64,000 nt of DNA, from positions 1,020,105,066-1,020,169,065 of the forward strand of contig NC_090446.1 of NCBI RefSeq assembly GCF_031143425.1. Direction: 5' to 3'. Each line of letters opens with the position of its first letter. Within the stretch, counting starts at the first letter, position 1. The translations under genes and the position numbers were made by a program. The DNA comes from Pleurodeles waltl. Taxonomy: Eukaryota > Chordata > Amphibia > Caudata > Salamandridae. Of the stretch, positions 11,110-23,551 are shown piece by piece. The notes below the pieces were generated by a model that was not told where the DNA came from, ran no database searches, and saw nothing but the letters and a program-made list of their open reading frames with translations.

Positions 11110-14100
11110 TTAATATGGCGAACATCCTGCCGCACGGTCCATTTTACGCTGCATGTCCACAAAAGCATAAGGGTCAACAGCAGCAGCTGGGGTGGTCTGT
11201 GTGCCAGCTGAGGAAGTGTGGGGCCGTGTAGGGTCAATGTCTGTGGGCTGCCCTGCAGGTGGTCCTGCGCTAGGGCCTGGATCACTTGCAGATGTTGTTG
11301 CCACAACGGTCTCAGCTGTTGGTGGTGCCACCTGGGTGGTAGTGGTGGTGGTGCTGGTGGTGGCTGTGGTGGGCAAAGAAGGGCCACCCTGTGCGAATGC
11401 CCTCCAGGCTCCGGAGGGCCGTTCATTTCGGTATCTGCGCGCCATTCTTCGGTACCCCGACTCTACCTGCAGTATATGCTGGTACCGCATTGCCCGCCTT
11501 TGAAATTCGCGCACCTGGATGGGTGACATATTAGCAGCTGTGAAGACAAATGAAATAAATTGCATTAGGAACTGCATTGTGTGAAATGGCACAAGAAGTA
11601 AATCAGACAATACATCTACTGTACTTGTAACAGCTCATATCATCATACAGATCATTGAATGTCCCTGAGGAAGTACATGGCAGGCCAGCCTACAAAGGTC
11701 GTATCACACATAGCACATCCTAACCCTACAAGATGGGTAACAACTGGCATGTTTTGGCATCAGAGTTCTGCCATTTGTCAGCCAATAATCATGCAGCACA
11801 TCCTCCGCCAATGCCAGGGCTACAAATGTGATTGTACGGGATGGAAATCTAGGGCCACATGATCTGCAAGTTGAAAATGGACTTGCTAGTATAGTACTCA
11901 TGTGCTAAACATGAGTGTGTATACTAGTTTCAGACAAAAGATTCACTGATTTACATGTCTGTGTAACATACTTGTATCATCAGTCCTAGGTACACTATTC
12001 ACAAACCCATGCCTGTGTATGAGGGTGGGGGGGGTGGAGAAACAAATAACAATTTCAAACAACATGGACACCCAGGAAGCTTATGAGAGCAGGACATGTG
12101 TTTGGCTAAACACACACACCACAGGTAAGGTGTATCTACAAATAGGAGACAGCAAACCCTTGACCAATCCCAGTGCCACGCATGTCTGGTAATGCAGACC
12201 TTTGTCCACATCATATAGTTCCAGTAAGCCATGATATACAACTAACACAGAGATGCAAGAACACCCCTGGCCATGATTTGCATGCACACCTAGGCCATTG
12301 CACTCAATTGCCACATACTCGTAGCACTACATGTGGAGCTACATGCTGCTAGGAAGTCCAACCTACAGTTTAATCAGTACATTGGTGAATAGGGAAGCAG
12401 AAGTCTGTTGGTAAGTATTTTGCAGCCCCATTCTGGGAGAATGTGGGTCTGACAGGCTGACTAAATCACAGATTAGGCCCAGTGCAACTCTTGCTGATAC
12501 AAGTGTTATCCACATGACTCATCCCCATTCACATGCGGGGCCTACAGGACTGACCTAGAATCCCTAACTAAGACAAGAGGATAAGCATTGGCCAACTCTA
12601 AAATGGTGAGAAAATTAAATCCCACTAATGGAACAAGACAAATGATGGGCCAGCTCATCACACCTTGCTATTTGTTCAACACACACGAGTCCATCACACA
12701 TCACCAGCAAACACAACACATAACAGACATATCAACACTTACTGGAGTTGTCGGGGTCCTCGAATAAAGCCACCTCACCCACAGTGTAGGGTGCTGGTCC
12801 ACCTGTAAGGCATGGAAGGGAGAAATGTGCTCAAATTCTGTGCACTGTCCAACAATTCCAAAGACAAATACCATGTGTAACATTACATAAGTAAGTAATG
12901 TCACTCAGACATGATGATACTGCATCCGATATAGCACGGCTAACATGTACATACCATGAGTCTTCAGTGAAATTTACACACATATTTGCACACATGCAGT
13001 GGCCCCAACTATCATGTGTTGGCAAACATGCTCCTTCATTAGTGAGCAGACATAATAATGGAGTGTATTCGTCTCATCATGTGTATCTAAGAAAGACATC
13101 CAAAGCCACTTTCCTTGAGGAGTGCATTACCAGTCAACCAGCCATTGTGGCCATGACAAATTTATGACACACGGGTACAATGTACAGAGGAGCAGGGACA
13201 GTTGTAAGCCCTCATGCTGTTACAGTTTCGTCATTTGATGTGGCCCAGCTATGAGTTGCACCAACCATAGAGATATGAACCCATGTGCATACCTTTGGCC
13301 AGCCATCCCTAAACGAAAGGTGGAACAACAAACACCACATACCAGTCTAAGATGTTAGATGAGGGCACCTTGCACTTTTTCCCTATGTCTCCAAATCCAC
13401 ATCTGAAATGTATCCGAAATGACGAAGGACCATAATAATCCCTAACATATATAGAACTTCCGTGATCGCTTGCCTTACACACTCACCAGACACACGAGAC
13501 ATATGTTTGGGCCACATTGCTATCATCAATTGACGTGAAGCCTGAACTCATTTTCAGCATCATGTAGTGTTTCGAAAGTCAGTCTATCTGTTGCGTCAAC
13601 AAATGTTGGTAATGATTTTGAAAAGCTATACCTCACAGCCAAATGTGACCTATATATACATAATTGGCTCCTGATTTGTGTTGCTGTTTGACACAAAGGC
13701 GGCACCAACTTACATTAAGCAAAAGTATTCAGTAAGTTTGCAAAGCACTTGCTTCCTGACAGCTAGCAATTGTGGTCCTTAACATAGTCCATCAATGACC
13801 TTGTATGTTTCCAAAGCATTCCACACACTCATCAACATTGCCGGCAGATATTGTACAAATCATCTGATGTCACTACAGAGCGTTTAATCGTGCACATTTA
13901 CATGATTTTTACTCACCAACAGGGCCACCAATCACAATTCCCAGGTGGTCCAGCAGATCTTGCTCCCTGAAGATGAGGTCAGCCCAGCGGTGTTTCAGCT
14001 GGTCGTCATTCCTCTGGCTCCGATGTACACGCTGCAAGTGATGCAGAACCTTTCCCCACCGGAGCCTCTGTGCCTCAGTGTGATACCCCTGTAACTCCCA

Positions 14101-14202
14101 CCCACCTGCCTCAATCATAAGGGGGAGGAAATGGCACACCAGCCATAGGAACCCCCTAAGCTCCTCCTCACCCATCTTGCCAAGACGTGGCCTACCCAAC
14201 AT
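11110..14202 (-). CDS. Harbinger 1 second SANT/trihelix-like protein (SANT2), 3 exons
   Basis: Exons on the minus strand are 14202-13917, 12802-12743 and 11537-11110. Donors are GTGAGT (13916-13911) and GTAAGT (12742-12737); acceptors end CTTACAG and CTTCACAG. The total is 774 nt, 257 residues, open throughout, with each junction in phase 1. Residues ~10-88 resemble a SANT/trihelix fold: an EEELRGFL helix, Trp49, a QLKHRWADL helix with Trp73, then REQDLLD. Exon 3 encodes a basic arginine-rich segment (REFQRRAMRYQ, then RRMARRYRNE), a Ser/Thr/Pro linker with a poly-Thr run, and a short helical end. It is not a copy of SANT1. It probably binds DNA or partners the transposase, but no function is known to me for a second SANT gene in Harbinger. 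Confidence 0.75.
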
Positions 14203-14579
14203 CTTAGCACAAAAAAGGGCAATAGGGAATAAAGGAGAACAAAGGAGAATAGGTGGAAAGTAGAAATAGAAAAACGTAAACTAAACAACTAAAAGAGCCC
14301 AACTATCCCCAAACTATCACTACCCACAACAGACTCCCAATAAAAACAAAGACAACACAATACTAGACAATAGTACACAATAAACACTCAGACAGGATAC
14401 AACAACAATATTTTATTCACACACGTAATGGACCACACAGGAGACAAAAGCACAATTTCACTAAACAAAACTCTGAACACAGCCACACAGTCTAGAAGAA
14501 TCACAGACTGCAAAGTGAAAGTGAAAGTACACCCACTGTACAGAATCTGTAAACAGGCTATTCTATGACATCACTTCCT

Positions 14580-14860
14580 GCATAAAATGGCCGCCGTTTT
14601 TATTGTTATGCGTCAAACTTTTTTGGCGCATACAGTCTGGGTGTCATTTTTTTCAACGCACAGGAGTAAAAATGAGGCCGCATCCATATATTTTGAAATA
14701 GTCTAACACTTAACCAATTTTCAGGGCATAATACGTAGTTTTTCGGGCATAAGCGTCATTTTTTTACGCAAATGCGTCAAATTTCAGGGCATTAACTGGG
14801 TTTGGGTCATTTGACCATGATCCGCTACTTCCTTAACATGATTTTCACTCTTGGCTGACG
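14580..14860. promoter_or_regulatory. Cluster of GCGTCA-type motifs upstream of SANT2
   Basis: Several GCGTCA/TGACGC or closely related sites occur here, including GCGTCAAACTTTTTTGGCGC and ACGCAAATGCGTCAAATTTC. The same motifs are frequent in both element ends. The cluster lies ~400-650 bp upstream of the SANT2 start, so it may be a promoter region or internal binding sites for the element's own proteins. Confidence 0.4.
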
Positions 14861-14869
14861 CACTAGATG

Positions 14870-17320
14870 GCCATATGTGTGGCCTACATATATGTATTGC
14901 ACAAATTGGGCATGTTTGGCGTCAGGAGAGGATAGCAATATGACGCACATAAGTACAATACCTCAATGCCTATAGCTCAATGTGTGTGCATTGGCTACTA
15001 GTGTAGTTGTTGACCCAGTGTGTGTGCATCACAAGATGCATTATTGAAAATATGCTTGTATGAATGTGAAGTCAGTGTGTCCTAACCTTAGATGAAAGTC
15101 AGTGTGGAAATGAGAGAGGACATTTATTAGTCATACATGTAGCAACATCTGTTGTGTGCACTTCCAAGATTTTCGGTAACGTAGACACCGCAAATGACAA
15201 AGCATGCACCGGATAGATGGCAGACGCTAGTTCATGTCAATGGTACAAAAGTTGCCCATCACATGTCCTGGTAATTTGGAAACTGCTTTCTAGGCACTTG
15301 TTGGTGAACCCACCATGAGTCAGGCACATGTACAGACTAAGTGGGTACCATGTTATTGACACGGAAAGCCAAAGGTGACCCACAACTGTAATATCACGCC
15401 ACAGTTGTGGTCATATGACTGAGCCACAAATCTCCTGTGGCAGTGGTGGACCAGAAGACGAGGCAGCACGTGGCCACATATTTCCAGTGATCAATTGCAC
15501 AGAGGTGTCTGTTTCATGTGTGTGGTCCAATGTTGATCCTGTTTAATTTAAGGGGTCTATGTTGTCACAGTTACGTCCAGGTCTCATCATGAATCAGTGG
15601 CGGCTATTCCTGTATCTACTGAGTATCCTTCGGAGATCAATGGAAGTAAAGCCAATGAGGACATGAGAACCTACATGGAGATGGTCCCACCCTGTCACTG
15701 CAGATGTGTTATGAGACTGTCAACAGGGAAACCTTGGTGTGCTGAGTGAGATCATATCTCAGGAGTCATGTTCCTGCAGGTGTCATTCAGCACGCACAAG
15801 CCACCAATATGTTGTGAGCAATCTGATTCAGCATGTGAACTGTCAGGGTCCTAACATTTGTGGAATTTTCATGCACATTATCATAGGTTGCTGGTTCTGC
15901 TGGAGGCACAATACCCAATCCCTGCATACGGCCCTAGTACACTGTCACACTTTGTCATTCATGCATACATGAGACCCAGACAAGGGATAGGCCATGACTT
16001 TGGTATTACAACACAATTTTACAATTATGGTACAATTAAAAAGCAGATGATCCCATACAATGTATTGGGGTATGCATTGAGGAAGCACCTGACAAAATAC
16101 CCCCTGAGGAATGTGAGGTTTGGGAAAGCAAGGGTGGTACATATGTAGCCACAAGGAACCTTTAGGGTAACGCACAGACAGGTGCTAGTCAGGCTGGCAG
16201 GATGCAGAGTCAATCAGGATCCAGCAATTTCACAAGGTACATACTCAGTGGTCTGACTTCCACTGGTCGGAGCAAGAACAAGACAGTTGACATGGGAAAC
16301 TGTGTTTGTCCTATGTTTTGGAAGGTGACACATAAACCGAAGGGCTGTGTTTCATGGCTTATTTTCTAGCAATGCATGACAGTGTATTCGACAAAATGGC
16401 AACTTCTATGCTGTTGCAAGCATCTGCAAGGGCAGTGCATGTAAAAATGGGTGGTATGCATGGAGGTGCTCACGGGTGTGTGCTGCATCACTTTCTCACA
16501 AGTCCTGTAGGTGAGATTCGAGTTCAAATGGCCAACAGTACCTTTCACATGGGAAGCAATCTACAGGTGATAACAGGGCTTAGAAACTACAAGCCAGTGT
16601 ATTAATTGACCTGACGTCCATGCAGTCAGATGTACTATGACAATGGCATACCGTAGGAAAGGGTGAAGCACACTGGATTACTATTGTTAGTCTGTGTGTG
16701 GAGAGGAGGGAATATCTGGGTACACATTTTACCATTCCAGGGACCTCTTCAGACATGTGGGGTGAGACCAGGAGCATGGGTGTGTCAGGAGTTAGGAAAT
16801 GGGCTGACATGTACATGGAATGTCATGTGCGCAATGCTTGTCATAGGTGTGGCACTTGTGCTGTCTATGTTCTGCTTATATGGAACTCTAGTCTCAGATA
16901 GTCTTGCAAAGATAGGTGTTGTACGACTTACTGCTGTCAAGGGTCTGGTCATACATTCCTGTTACCAATGCAATAGCACATCCACTGCCTCATGTATGAG
17001 GCATTTTTTTCCCTTATAGACTGTTGGTGTCTTAGTTGTGTGCCACATGCTGCGATGAACCATGTTGCCAACATGTATGTGTGAAATAAGTGTGGTCCTC
17101 TGCTATTGCCATTCAAAAGTGAAATGTACGGAATGTATGTCATTTACAGTGTGTGTGTATGTGACTGTTGTGTAATACGCATCACAATTGCTTTGGAATG
17201 TTCTGTGTCCTGATCGGTATATCAGCAATGCTCCATGAGGCTACACTGTTATTCTGATAGTTAGAGATAAAGGTGAGCAAAAATGATTACCCAGACCATG
17301 ATGTGGTGATTATTATTGAT
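14870..17320. other. Internal spacer of Harbinger 1, no gene recognised
   Basis: About 2.4 kb between the SANT2 5' region and the transposase 3' end. Short frames such as the one at 15858-16148 (+) show no similarity to a known protein and lack a splice context. Confidence 0.4.
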
Positions 17321-17321
17321 G

Positions 17322-17327
17322 TTTATT
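17322..17327 (-). terminator. Poly(A) signal for Harbinger 1 transposase
   Basis: TTTATT on the plus strand is AATAAA on the minus strand, 36 bp beyond the transposase stop codon. Confidence 0.5.
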
Positions 17328-17362
17328 TACATATGTTGCTACAGTCTTGATGGTGAGTTGTT

Positions 17363-19115
17363 CTAAAAGAAATTGCTCAAAATATGTTGGCGCCTACGCA
17401 ATCCAGCAGCTATCTTTTGTTGTTCCTCCTCATGTTGCAGGCCAGCATCCTCCTCTTCCTCCTCTTCAGGCATTTGTGGCTCAGGTTCTAATAGGGGAAT
17501 GTTCCTTCGTATACAAATGTTGTGCAGGATGGCACATGTTAAAATGATTTTACAGACCATTTCTGGTGAATATAGGAGGCTGCCACCAGTGATGTCGAGG
17601 CACCTGAATCTCATCTTGAGGATGCCGAAGGTCCTCTCCACTATGGTGCGTGTCCTCCTATGTGCCTCATTGTAGGCACGCTCTGCTGCAGTGCTTGGGT
17701 TGCCAAATGGTATCATAATCCATAGCTGGATCCCATACCCCTGATCAGCTGAAAAAGAAAATGATTGGGATCATGTTGATGTAGCTTGCATCATTTATAT
17801 CACCATGCATGGCAGTAGTTGTCTTGTGTTGTCTGTGACTCTTTTGTGTTATAGTGTTGCTTCATAGGCTTCTAGGATGTACCATCTGCATTGGGTTGTG
17901 TCCTTGGATGAACGAGTGTTTGCCTGCTGACCGGTTGTCAGCAGTATGTTTTGGGGTTTGCAGTACAGTGTGTACTCCCTAGCATTGTGACTTGTGATAC
18001 AGGTGTCCCTGTGTCTTCACTGGGGGTGAGATGATAATTCCATACACAGATTCAAATTGACAGTGGTGGTAAAACGTTAGCATCTATTTACCCTGGACAT
18101 CCCATACCTTTAGACATATGCAATGGATTAATTTAAACATCAGTGAGACGCTTACATTTTGCAAGGTGACAATTAGCCAAACCTGTCCATACGTTGTGAT
18201 CATTGATGTATTGACATTAGACTGTACACTGATTTCAGATGTGTGACAGGTTCACTGCATACCTATCAAACATGGCTAGCGGTGTGACAACCTCAGTGTG
18301 TTCCTGTCCACATGTTGCTGTCATGGTGTATGTGTTGTTTGTCCTAGAGGGTTGCTGTGCAGTGTGTATATAAGTAGGTTTCTGTACTTACCAACAAGTA
18401 GTCCATTGCCATATCGTCCATCCTGGAAGTGTTGATTGATGATAGAGTGACGGAAGATGAATGAGTCATGTACACTCCCAGGATACTTTGCCACGATGTT
18501 GGTGATCAATCCTTGGTGATCGACAATGGCCTGCACATTGATGGAATGTGTGTGCTTCCTGTTGAGGTAGAGGTGTTCCGTTGCAGCAGGTGGCACAAGG
18601 CGTACATGTGTGCAGTCAATGGTACCAAGGACGTGTGGGAATCCATTAATGAGGTAAAACCCCTGTTTTGTCTCCTGCTGCTTCTGCTGTGTGTTTGGGA
18701 AGCAGATGTGGTGGGGTGTGAGTCCAATGATGGCATCCAGTACTCTGGGCAAAAAGGCAGAGAATGATGGCTGTGATATTCTGGCAACCAGGGCGTCAGT
18801 GCTTTGAAAGGAGCCACTTGCCAACATGTGGAGTACAGCTAGCAGCTTGGTTTCTGTTGGGATGGTGTGGGGTGTCTGCAAGGTGGGTGCCAACTGTGAC
18901 TCTATGTTGCGCAGCAGCTGCTGAGTGGCCTGCCAATTCAACCTGTACCTCTGGATGATGTCATGTTCCCTGAGGCAATGAAGGGTTTTCCTGGTGCAGA
19001 ATATCCTCTCCGGCCTTCTGCGCTGCCTTTGGGGTCCCTGCTGGTGTTGTGGTAGCTGCTGTTGTTGTTGCTGGGCTCTGCGTCTGCGTGCACGCTGGAT
19101 GACAAGCACCTCCAT
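17363..19115 (-). CDS. Harbinger 1 DDE transposase, 2 exons, apparently intact
   Basis: Exon 1 is 19115-18392 and exon 2 is 17748-17363. The donor is GTAAGT and the acceptor CTTTTTCAG; the junction codon rejoins as Ala in the motif LLVADQGYG. The product is 369 residues with no internal stop, the usual size for this family. The N-terminus is basic and Gln-rich (QQQQQQ at 15-20). The DDE nuclease core is complete: Asp167 in GTIDCTH, Asp217 in PGSVHDSF, Asp243 in VADQGY and Glu279 in TIVERTFG. The spacing Asp243-Glu279 is 36. PIF/Harbinger transposases cut the element out and insert it at 3-bp targets. The C-terminus is a Glu run followed by a basic helix. The start lies ~65 bp inside the right terminal region. 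Confidence 0.9.
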
Positions 19116-19419
19116 GTCTCCCTTTTGCTGCTCTGCTGTTGCTTCTGGGTGTTCTGATTAAATACAGGTGTGTTTGCCCCACTTTAACGCCTGCCCTGAC
19201 CTAGGCGTTAATTTTTAACGCAAATCGGGCTGTGCGTCATTTTCCGACTCCACCTCCCGGCCGTGCGGCATATTTGCCCGGAAGCAGAAATACGACGCAC
19301 GGCCGTTTATGTCTTTTTGGGACGGGAACGCCTACCTTGCGTATGATTAACGCAAGGCGGTTTCCCACATCCAGAAAATTACGCACACAGCGGGATTTTA
19401 GTGTCCGCGGGCTCGGGTG

Positions 19420-19589
19420 TCAAAGTTTAAATATGGGGCAAGGTTTGCGCCGATTGTGCATCATCATTTTTGACGCACATTCGGCGCAGAAGGAGTATAA
19501 ATATGCCCCAATTGTATTTTGTAAGTTTGCACCAATTTTGCATCAAAAAATGACGCAAACGCGGCGTTAAAAAAGTATAAATAAGGGCT
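19420..19589 (-). repeat. Right terminal inverted repeat of Harbinger 1
   Basis: Inverted counterpart of 6676-6870. GTATAAAT occurs at 19575-19582 and 19495-19502, with a diverged GTTTAAAT at 19425-19432; the spacings are 80 and 70 bp. The outer spacing of 80 bp equals that at the left end. Confidence 0.75.
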
Positions 19590-19592
19590 GAG

Positions 19593-20935
19593 GTTTTTTT
19601 ATTCCAGGGACTAGTAAAGCATGATTTGATTTCGAGGTGCAAAAATGCAGCGCTTTGCTGCTTAGTTTTACGGTATTCAAATGTACAAACACCCTGTCTT
19701 TTTAGTGATTTTGAGTTTTTTGTGTAATTTATCGCCAACCGTGACCTTGTTTCCTGCTACCACATCTCTTTCTCTGCCTAAAAGGTACCCCCATCCTTCT
19801 TTTTTGCTTGCTTATTGTAGGCACTCAAGATTGTTTAAGAATGAGTAAATGATGGCATTTAAAAAATACGATTTTATCTACTTGTGCAAATCCGCTGTCA
19901 TAGATCACTGTTGAAAACGTTGTCCTACGTTCGACTATTGCTGGGGTTGCAAGTCAACCCAGCAACAATATCAAATATTAGAATACAAGTGCCTCTATGT
20001 CCCGAGCCATAGCTACTCATTCCAGGAGGAGTGCTCCAGCAACTGAGGTGTATCTCAAAGTAGGTAGTATGAAGGCAAAATTGCACCTTAGCATCGGCCA
20101 AGTTCATTAGAAATCTTTAACGGTAATTAATGTTATTTGGGTACTGACCCTCGTTGTTAAATTGTCCCTTCAGATAATTTTCACATGAATAATCAATTTT
20201 TAGTGTCTAGCGCACAAGCCTCTGTTGTAATCTCTCTTTGGGCTTTTAACCACGCCCATGTCATGCCTGCCACTTTCATTGGTCCTTGGGCTTACCTTTT
20301 AAAATCCGCTAGATTTCATTAGTGAAAGGCATGCATACATCATGCCTTTTGCGTTCTTTAGCCGCCCTCGAGAGCACCGGCCAACAACTGAAAACATACG
20401 AGGCTCCATGTTTTCAGCCTGGTTTCTGCACAACTTTATCTTTTTATTTATCACACAGCGTGATCTCGCTGAGTTTTACATAGCACGATCGTGGTCAGTT
20501 TTTTTGGTTTTCAATTTCAGCGCAATCGCGCTGGGTTTTACACAGCGTGGTTGTGCTCATTTATTTTCTTTCAATTTATGTGGCAAGAAAAGTCCAGATA
20601 GGAGTTTACAATGCTAATAGCTCTAACTCAAGCAAATGCGAGACCCCTTGCATTGCAAATGCTTGTTTGCCCAGTTGCGAATCCGCTTTAGAACCTTTGC
20701 GCAACTTTGCCTGACCTCACCATGGTTACCTCTTGCTAGGAACAACCCAACTTTATCCAGAGGGGTGCAAAACTCGCTTAATTTGTTATGACGTAGTTAC
20801 ACAAAATTACAGCAAAATGACACATCAGGGGCATAGTCAAAGCCTTGTTTTAGCCTCACCAGCGGGAGTAGGGCTTGCTTTTGATGGGCCTGTTCTGTCT
20901 GCAACTCAGTAGACAAAGACTCGTAATTAATGCAA
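19593..20935. other. Unassigned repeat-like sequence
   Basis: No gene was recognised. Around 20455-20570 a short unit recurs: an ACACAGCGTG/CATAGCACG block followed by ATCGCGCTG-type text and TTTTAC, suggesting a short degenerate tandem repeat. The flanking text looks like part of a longer dispersed repeat that I cannot name. Confidence 0.35.
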
Positions 20936-22155
20936 AAGGTGGGGAAGGTGAAGAACTGGATGGATGTGTGAGTGAAATAGTGGATGGTGGGTAGGTGAAG
21001 GGGTAATGAGAGATGCATGGATGAATGAGTGAAAGGATGGGTGAATGAGTGAAAAGATGGATGTAAGGATGGATGAGTGAAAGAGAGGATGGATAAATGT
21101 GTGAAAAGGTAGATGGATGAAAAGAGAAAGGGTGATGGATGAATGGATGAGTGAAAGGATGGATGTAAGGACAGATGAGTGCCAGAATTGATGAATGAGT
21201 GCGAGGGAGGATGGATGGATTGCTGGATGAAAGGGTGGATAGATGAAAGAGTAAAATGGTGAATGGATGAATGAGTGAGTGAAAGAATGGCTGGTTAGAT
21301 CTGCGTGAAATGGTGGATGAATGACTTCGTGAAAAGGTAGATGATAGATGCATGGATGAATGAGTGAAAGGATGATATAAGGATGAATAAGTGAAAGGGA
21401 GGAAGGGAGGAAGGATGATGGATGAGTGAAAGGGTGTCTGGATGTCTGGATGAATAAAAGGATGGATGGATGGATAGGTGGATGGATGGATGATGAGAAA
21501 AAGGATGGATTGATGACTGAGTGAAAGAATGAATCAATGAGTGAAAGGGTAAATGGATGAGTCAATGAGAGGATTGATAGACTAAGTGAAAGTGTAGATG
21601 GATGGATGAGCGAATGGATTGATGTAAGCATAGGTGAGTGAAATAATGGATGGATGAGTGGAAGGGAAGGTAGGTGGATGGCTGGATAAAAGGGTGGATT
21701 GATGGACGAATAAGTGAAAGGGTGGATGAATAAATGAGTAGATGGATGGATCTAAGGGGGACGGATGAGTGAAAGGATGGATGGCTAAGTGAAGGGGTGG
21801 ATGGATGGATTAGTGAAAGGATGGAAGGTTGTATGGAGTGAAAAGATGGATGGATAAGTGAAAGAGTGGATGGATGAGCAAAAGAATGGATACACGGATG
21901 ACTGAAAGGATGGATTGTTGAATGGACAAAAGGGAGATGAATAAGTGAAAGGATGGCGGACTGAGTGAAAAGATGGATTGGTTTGAAAATAGATGGATAG
22001 GTTTCTATATGGAAGGGTGGATGGATGGACAGAATGGTGACAGACAATGTTGGATGAAAGATTGAATGGGTGACTGAATGTAAAGGTGAAATGGTGGATG
22101 AATGATCGATGGAAGGATGAAAAGATTAATGGAAAGATGCTTGGATGGAAAAGAC
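20936..22155. repeat. GGAT-type simple/minisatellite repeat, 1.2 kb
   Basis: A purine-rich array of GGATGGATGAGTGAAAG-like units with many variants. The long minus-strand frames rich in His, Pro, Ser and Phe are translations of the array and not genes. Confidence 0.85.
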
Positions 22156-22879
22156 AAGCAAACTCCTCTGGGGTGAGTCGCGATAACTTGATTCACCTGC
22201 TTGTGGCCATAAGAGCTTTGGTTCAAAGTAGGGGGTATTTTAATGTTCTTGCTACTCCCTTGTTGCACGGAATCACACGCAATGTGTCTTATACAAAAAA
22301 AAATACCTGAACGGTCTGTTCATTTACAAATTATATCACAAAATGCAATTTCGAGTTGATTCCAGTTCTTTACATTTCAAACACTGCTGATCCCATTCAG
22401 ATTTGTATCCTTTACCTCAAATATTACCCGAACGGTATATTCGGGTAAAATATGTACCTGAAATGTTTGTTGACTGCCCACATTAAAGGAACTGACACTT
22501 GCGTTCAAAACACTGATGCTTCCATACCGATTTGTAGCTTCATGCTCACGAACTACCCAGTGGTTGAATTTGGTAAAAAATCTACCTGAAATGATGATTA
22601 CGTTCAAAATGTATCCGAACAGGACATTCTACGCTAAAATCATCTCTGAGATTACGTGATGTAACATAATGGTGTAATCTAGGTCATTTTGTGTAAATTA
22701 CCAAAATTACTCCAATTACATTGGCGCAATTAAAAATTCAATCAGACCTAGAGGTATCCCATTTTTAAAAAAGCCTTCCACAAATCAGTAAGTTTTACCT
22801 AAATATATATATTGATTTATCTCATTCCTTCCTGTCACTTCCAAAAGTCTTGAAAAAGTTGTAAATGTTGTAAAAATCT
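22156..22879. other. Degenerate short repeats, no gene
   Basis: Variants of ACCTGAA/ACCCGAACGG, ACCTGAAATG and GATTTGTA recur between 22305 and 22640, suggesting two or three diverged ~120-bp units. No coding region was recognised. Confidence 0.35.
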
Positions 22880-23010
22880 AAAACATGGGGTCCCTCAAGG
22901 ATCGTCCCTGAGTCCTACATTATTTAATAATCCTACGGCCTCCTTCAGCCCAACGGATTTAAACTCTTGGCTTCACTATTATATCTTATACACACGATAA
23001 TTGATTGTCC
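22880..23010 (+). pseudogene. Relic of a LINE reverse transcriptase (CR1/L2 type)
   Basis: Translation gives GVPQGSSLSPTLFN, the RT motif preceding the catalytic YADD box in CR1/L2-type LINEs. About 30 codons later the text is compatible with a decayed DDTQL box followed by LIVPV, with a stop in between. Only this short piece is recognisable. Confidence 0.55.
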
Positions 23011-23232
23011 CAGTTAACTTCTGTTGGATATATCTTCCTGCGGATTCAACACCCTGGTGCCAAAAGCTTTTCCCTAGCAGTAGCTCTCCAACAGCTGTAA
23101 ATGTTTCAGCCAGAATTTCAGACTCTGTTGGCTGTCCCAGCACAGGTCCAGGCCATCTGTCAGGTCATGTGGCCATCAAAGTTGGCTGAGATTATCCAAG
23201 GTGGAACACAAGAAGGACAGAGCTTGCATTGA

Positions 23233-23550
23233 TTAATAGTTTCTACCATGAGCCCAACAATTGGCCTGGAAGGAGAGGTTATTCCAAATCAAGACAGGTC
23301 CAACAAAGGTGACAGGGTGAGAGGATAAAGCCAACAGGGCAGATTTAGGTACGCTTATGCCTCCTGTAGCTGGGGGGGGGGGAGAAATAAGGAGAAACAT
23401 ATCAGCCTGATTCATTAAGTTATAGCTTATCCTTTTGTAGGAGGCAGTTCTGAACAGAGCCGTGCACCATTCCTTGAGTGTCAACACCCGCAGATAGTGC
23501 CAATGGCATAGGACATAGATCTTAGCCGCTGTGAGGGCGGGACATGTACT
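23233..23550 (-). pseudogene. C-terminal fragment of an L1/Tx1-like LINE ORF2
   Basis: The frame starting near 23545 contains LTAAKIYVLCHW, then TLKEWCTALFRTA and KRISYNLMNQ. This order matches the extreme C-terminus of L1/Tx1-type ORF2 proteins (alanine-lysine helix, Trp, leucine/Trp helix, then a hydrophobic end). It begins where similarity to RAI1 stops, on the same strand, so it may be a strongly 5'-truncated LINE inserted in the RAI1-like copy. No clear poly(A) tail was seen. Confidence 0.45.
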
Positions 23551-23551
23551 T

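Larger units (their letters stand above)
6676..19589. mobile_element. Harbinger element 1: 12.9-kb three-gene PIF/Harbinger transposon
   Basis: The left end, GGCCCATATTTATAC, is the inverted copy of the right end, GTATAAATAAGGGCT. The similarity continues inward for well over 100 bp, including GACGCAAAA-type blocks and ACAAAATACAATTGGG. Both sides are flanked by the same 3-bp sequence, GAG (6673-6675 and 19590-19592), and a 3-bp duplication is usual for PIF/Harbinger. Inside lie a SANT/Myb gene (+, 7075-9248), a second SANT-like gene (-, 14202-11110) and a DDE transposase (-, 19115-17363). The coding exons carry no internal stops, so the copy may be recent. Typical Harbingers are a few kilobases long with one or two genes, so this one is unusually large. 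Confidence 0.88.

Noticed and set aside
15739..16148. Possible fourth gene of Harbinger 1
   Set aside because: The two overlapping frames have no recognisable domain, no paired splice sites and no equivalent in the family II elements.
20856..22047. Long minus-strand open frames rich in His, Pro, Ser and Phe
   Set aside because: They are translations of the GGAT-type simple repeat; neighbouring frames are equally open and no start, splice or domain evidence exists.
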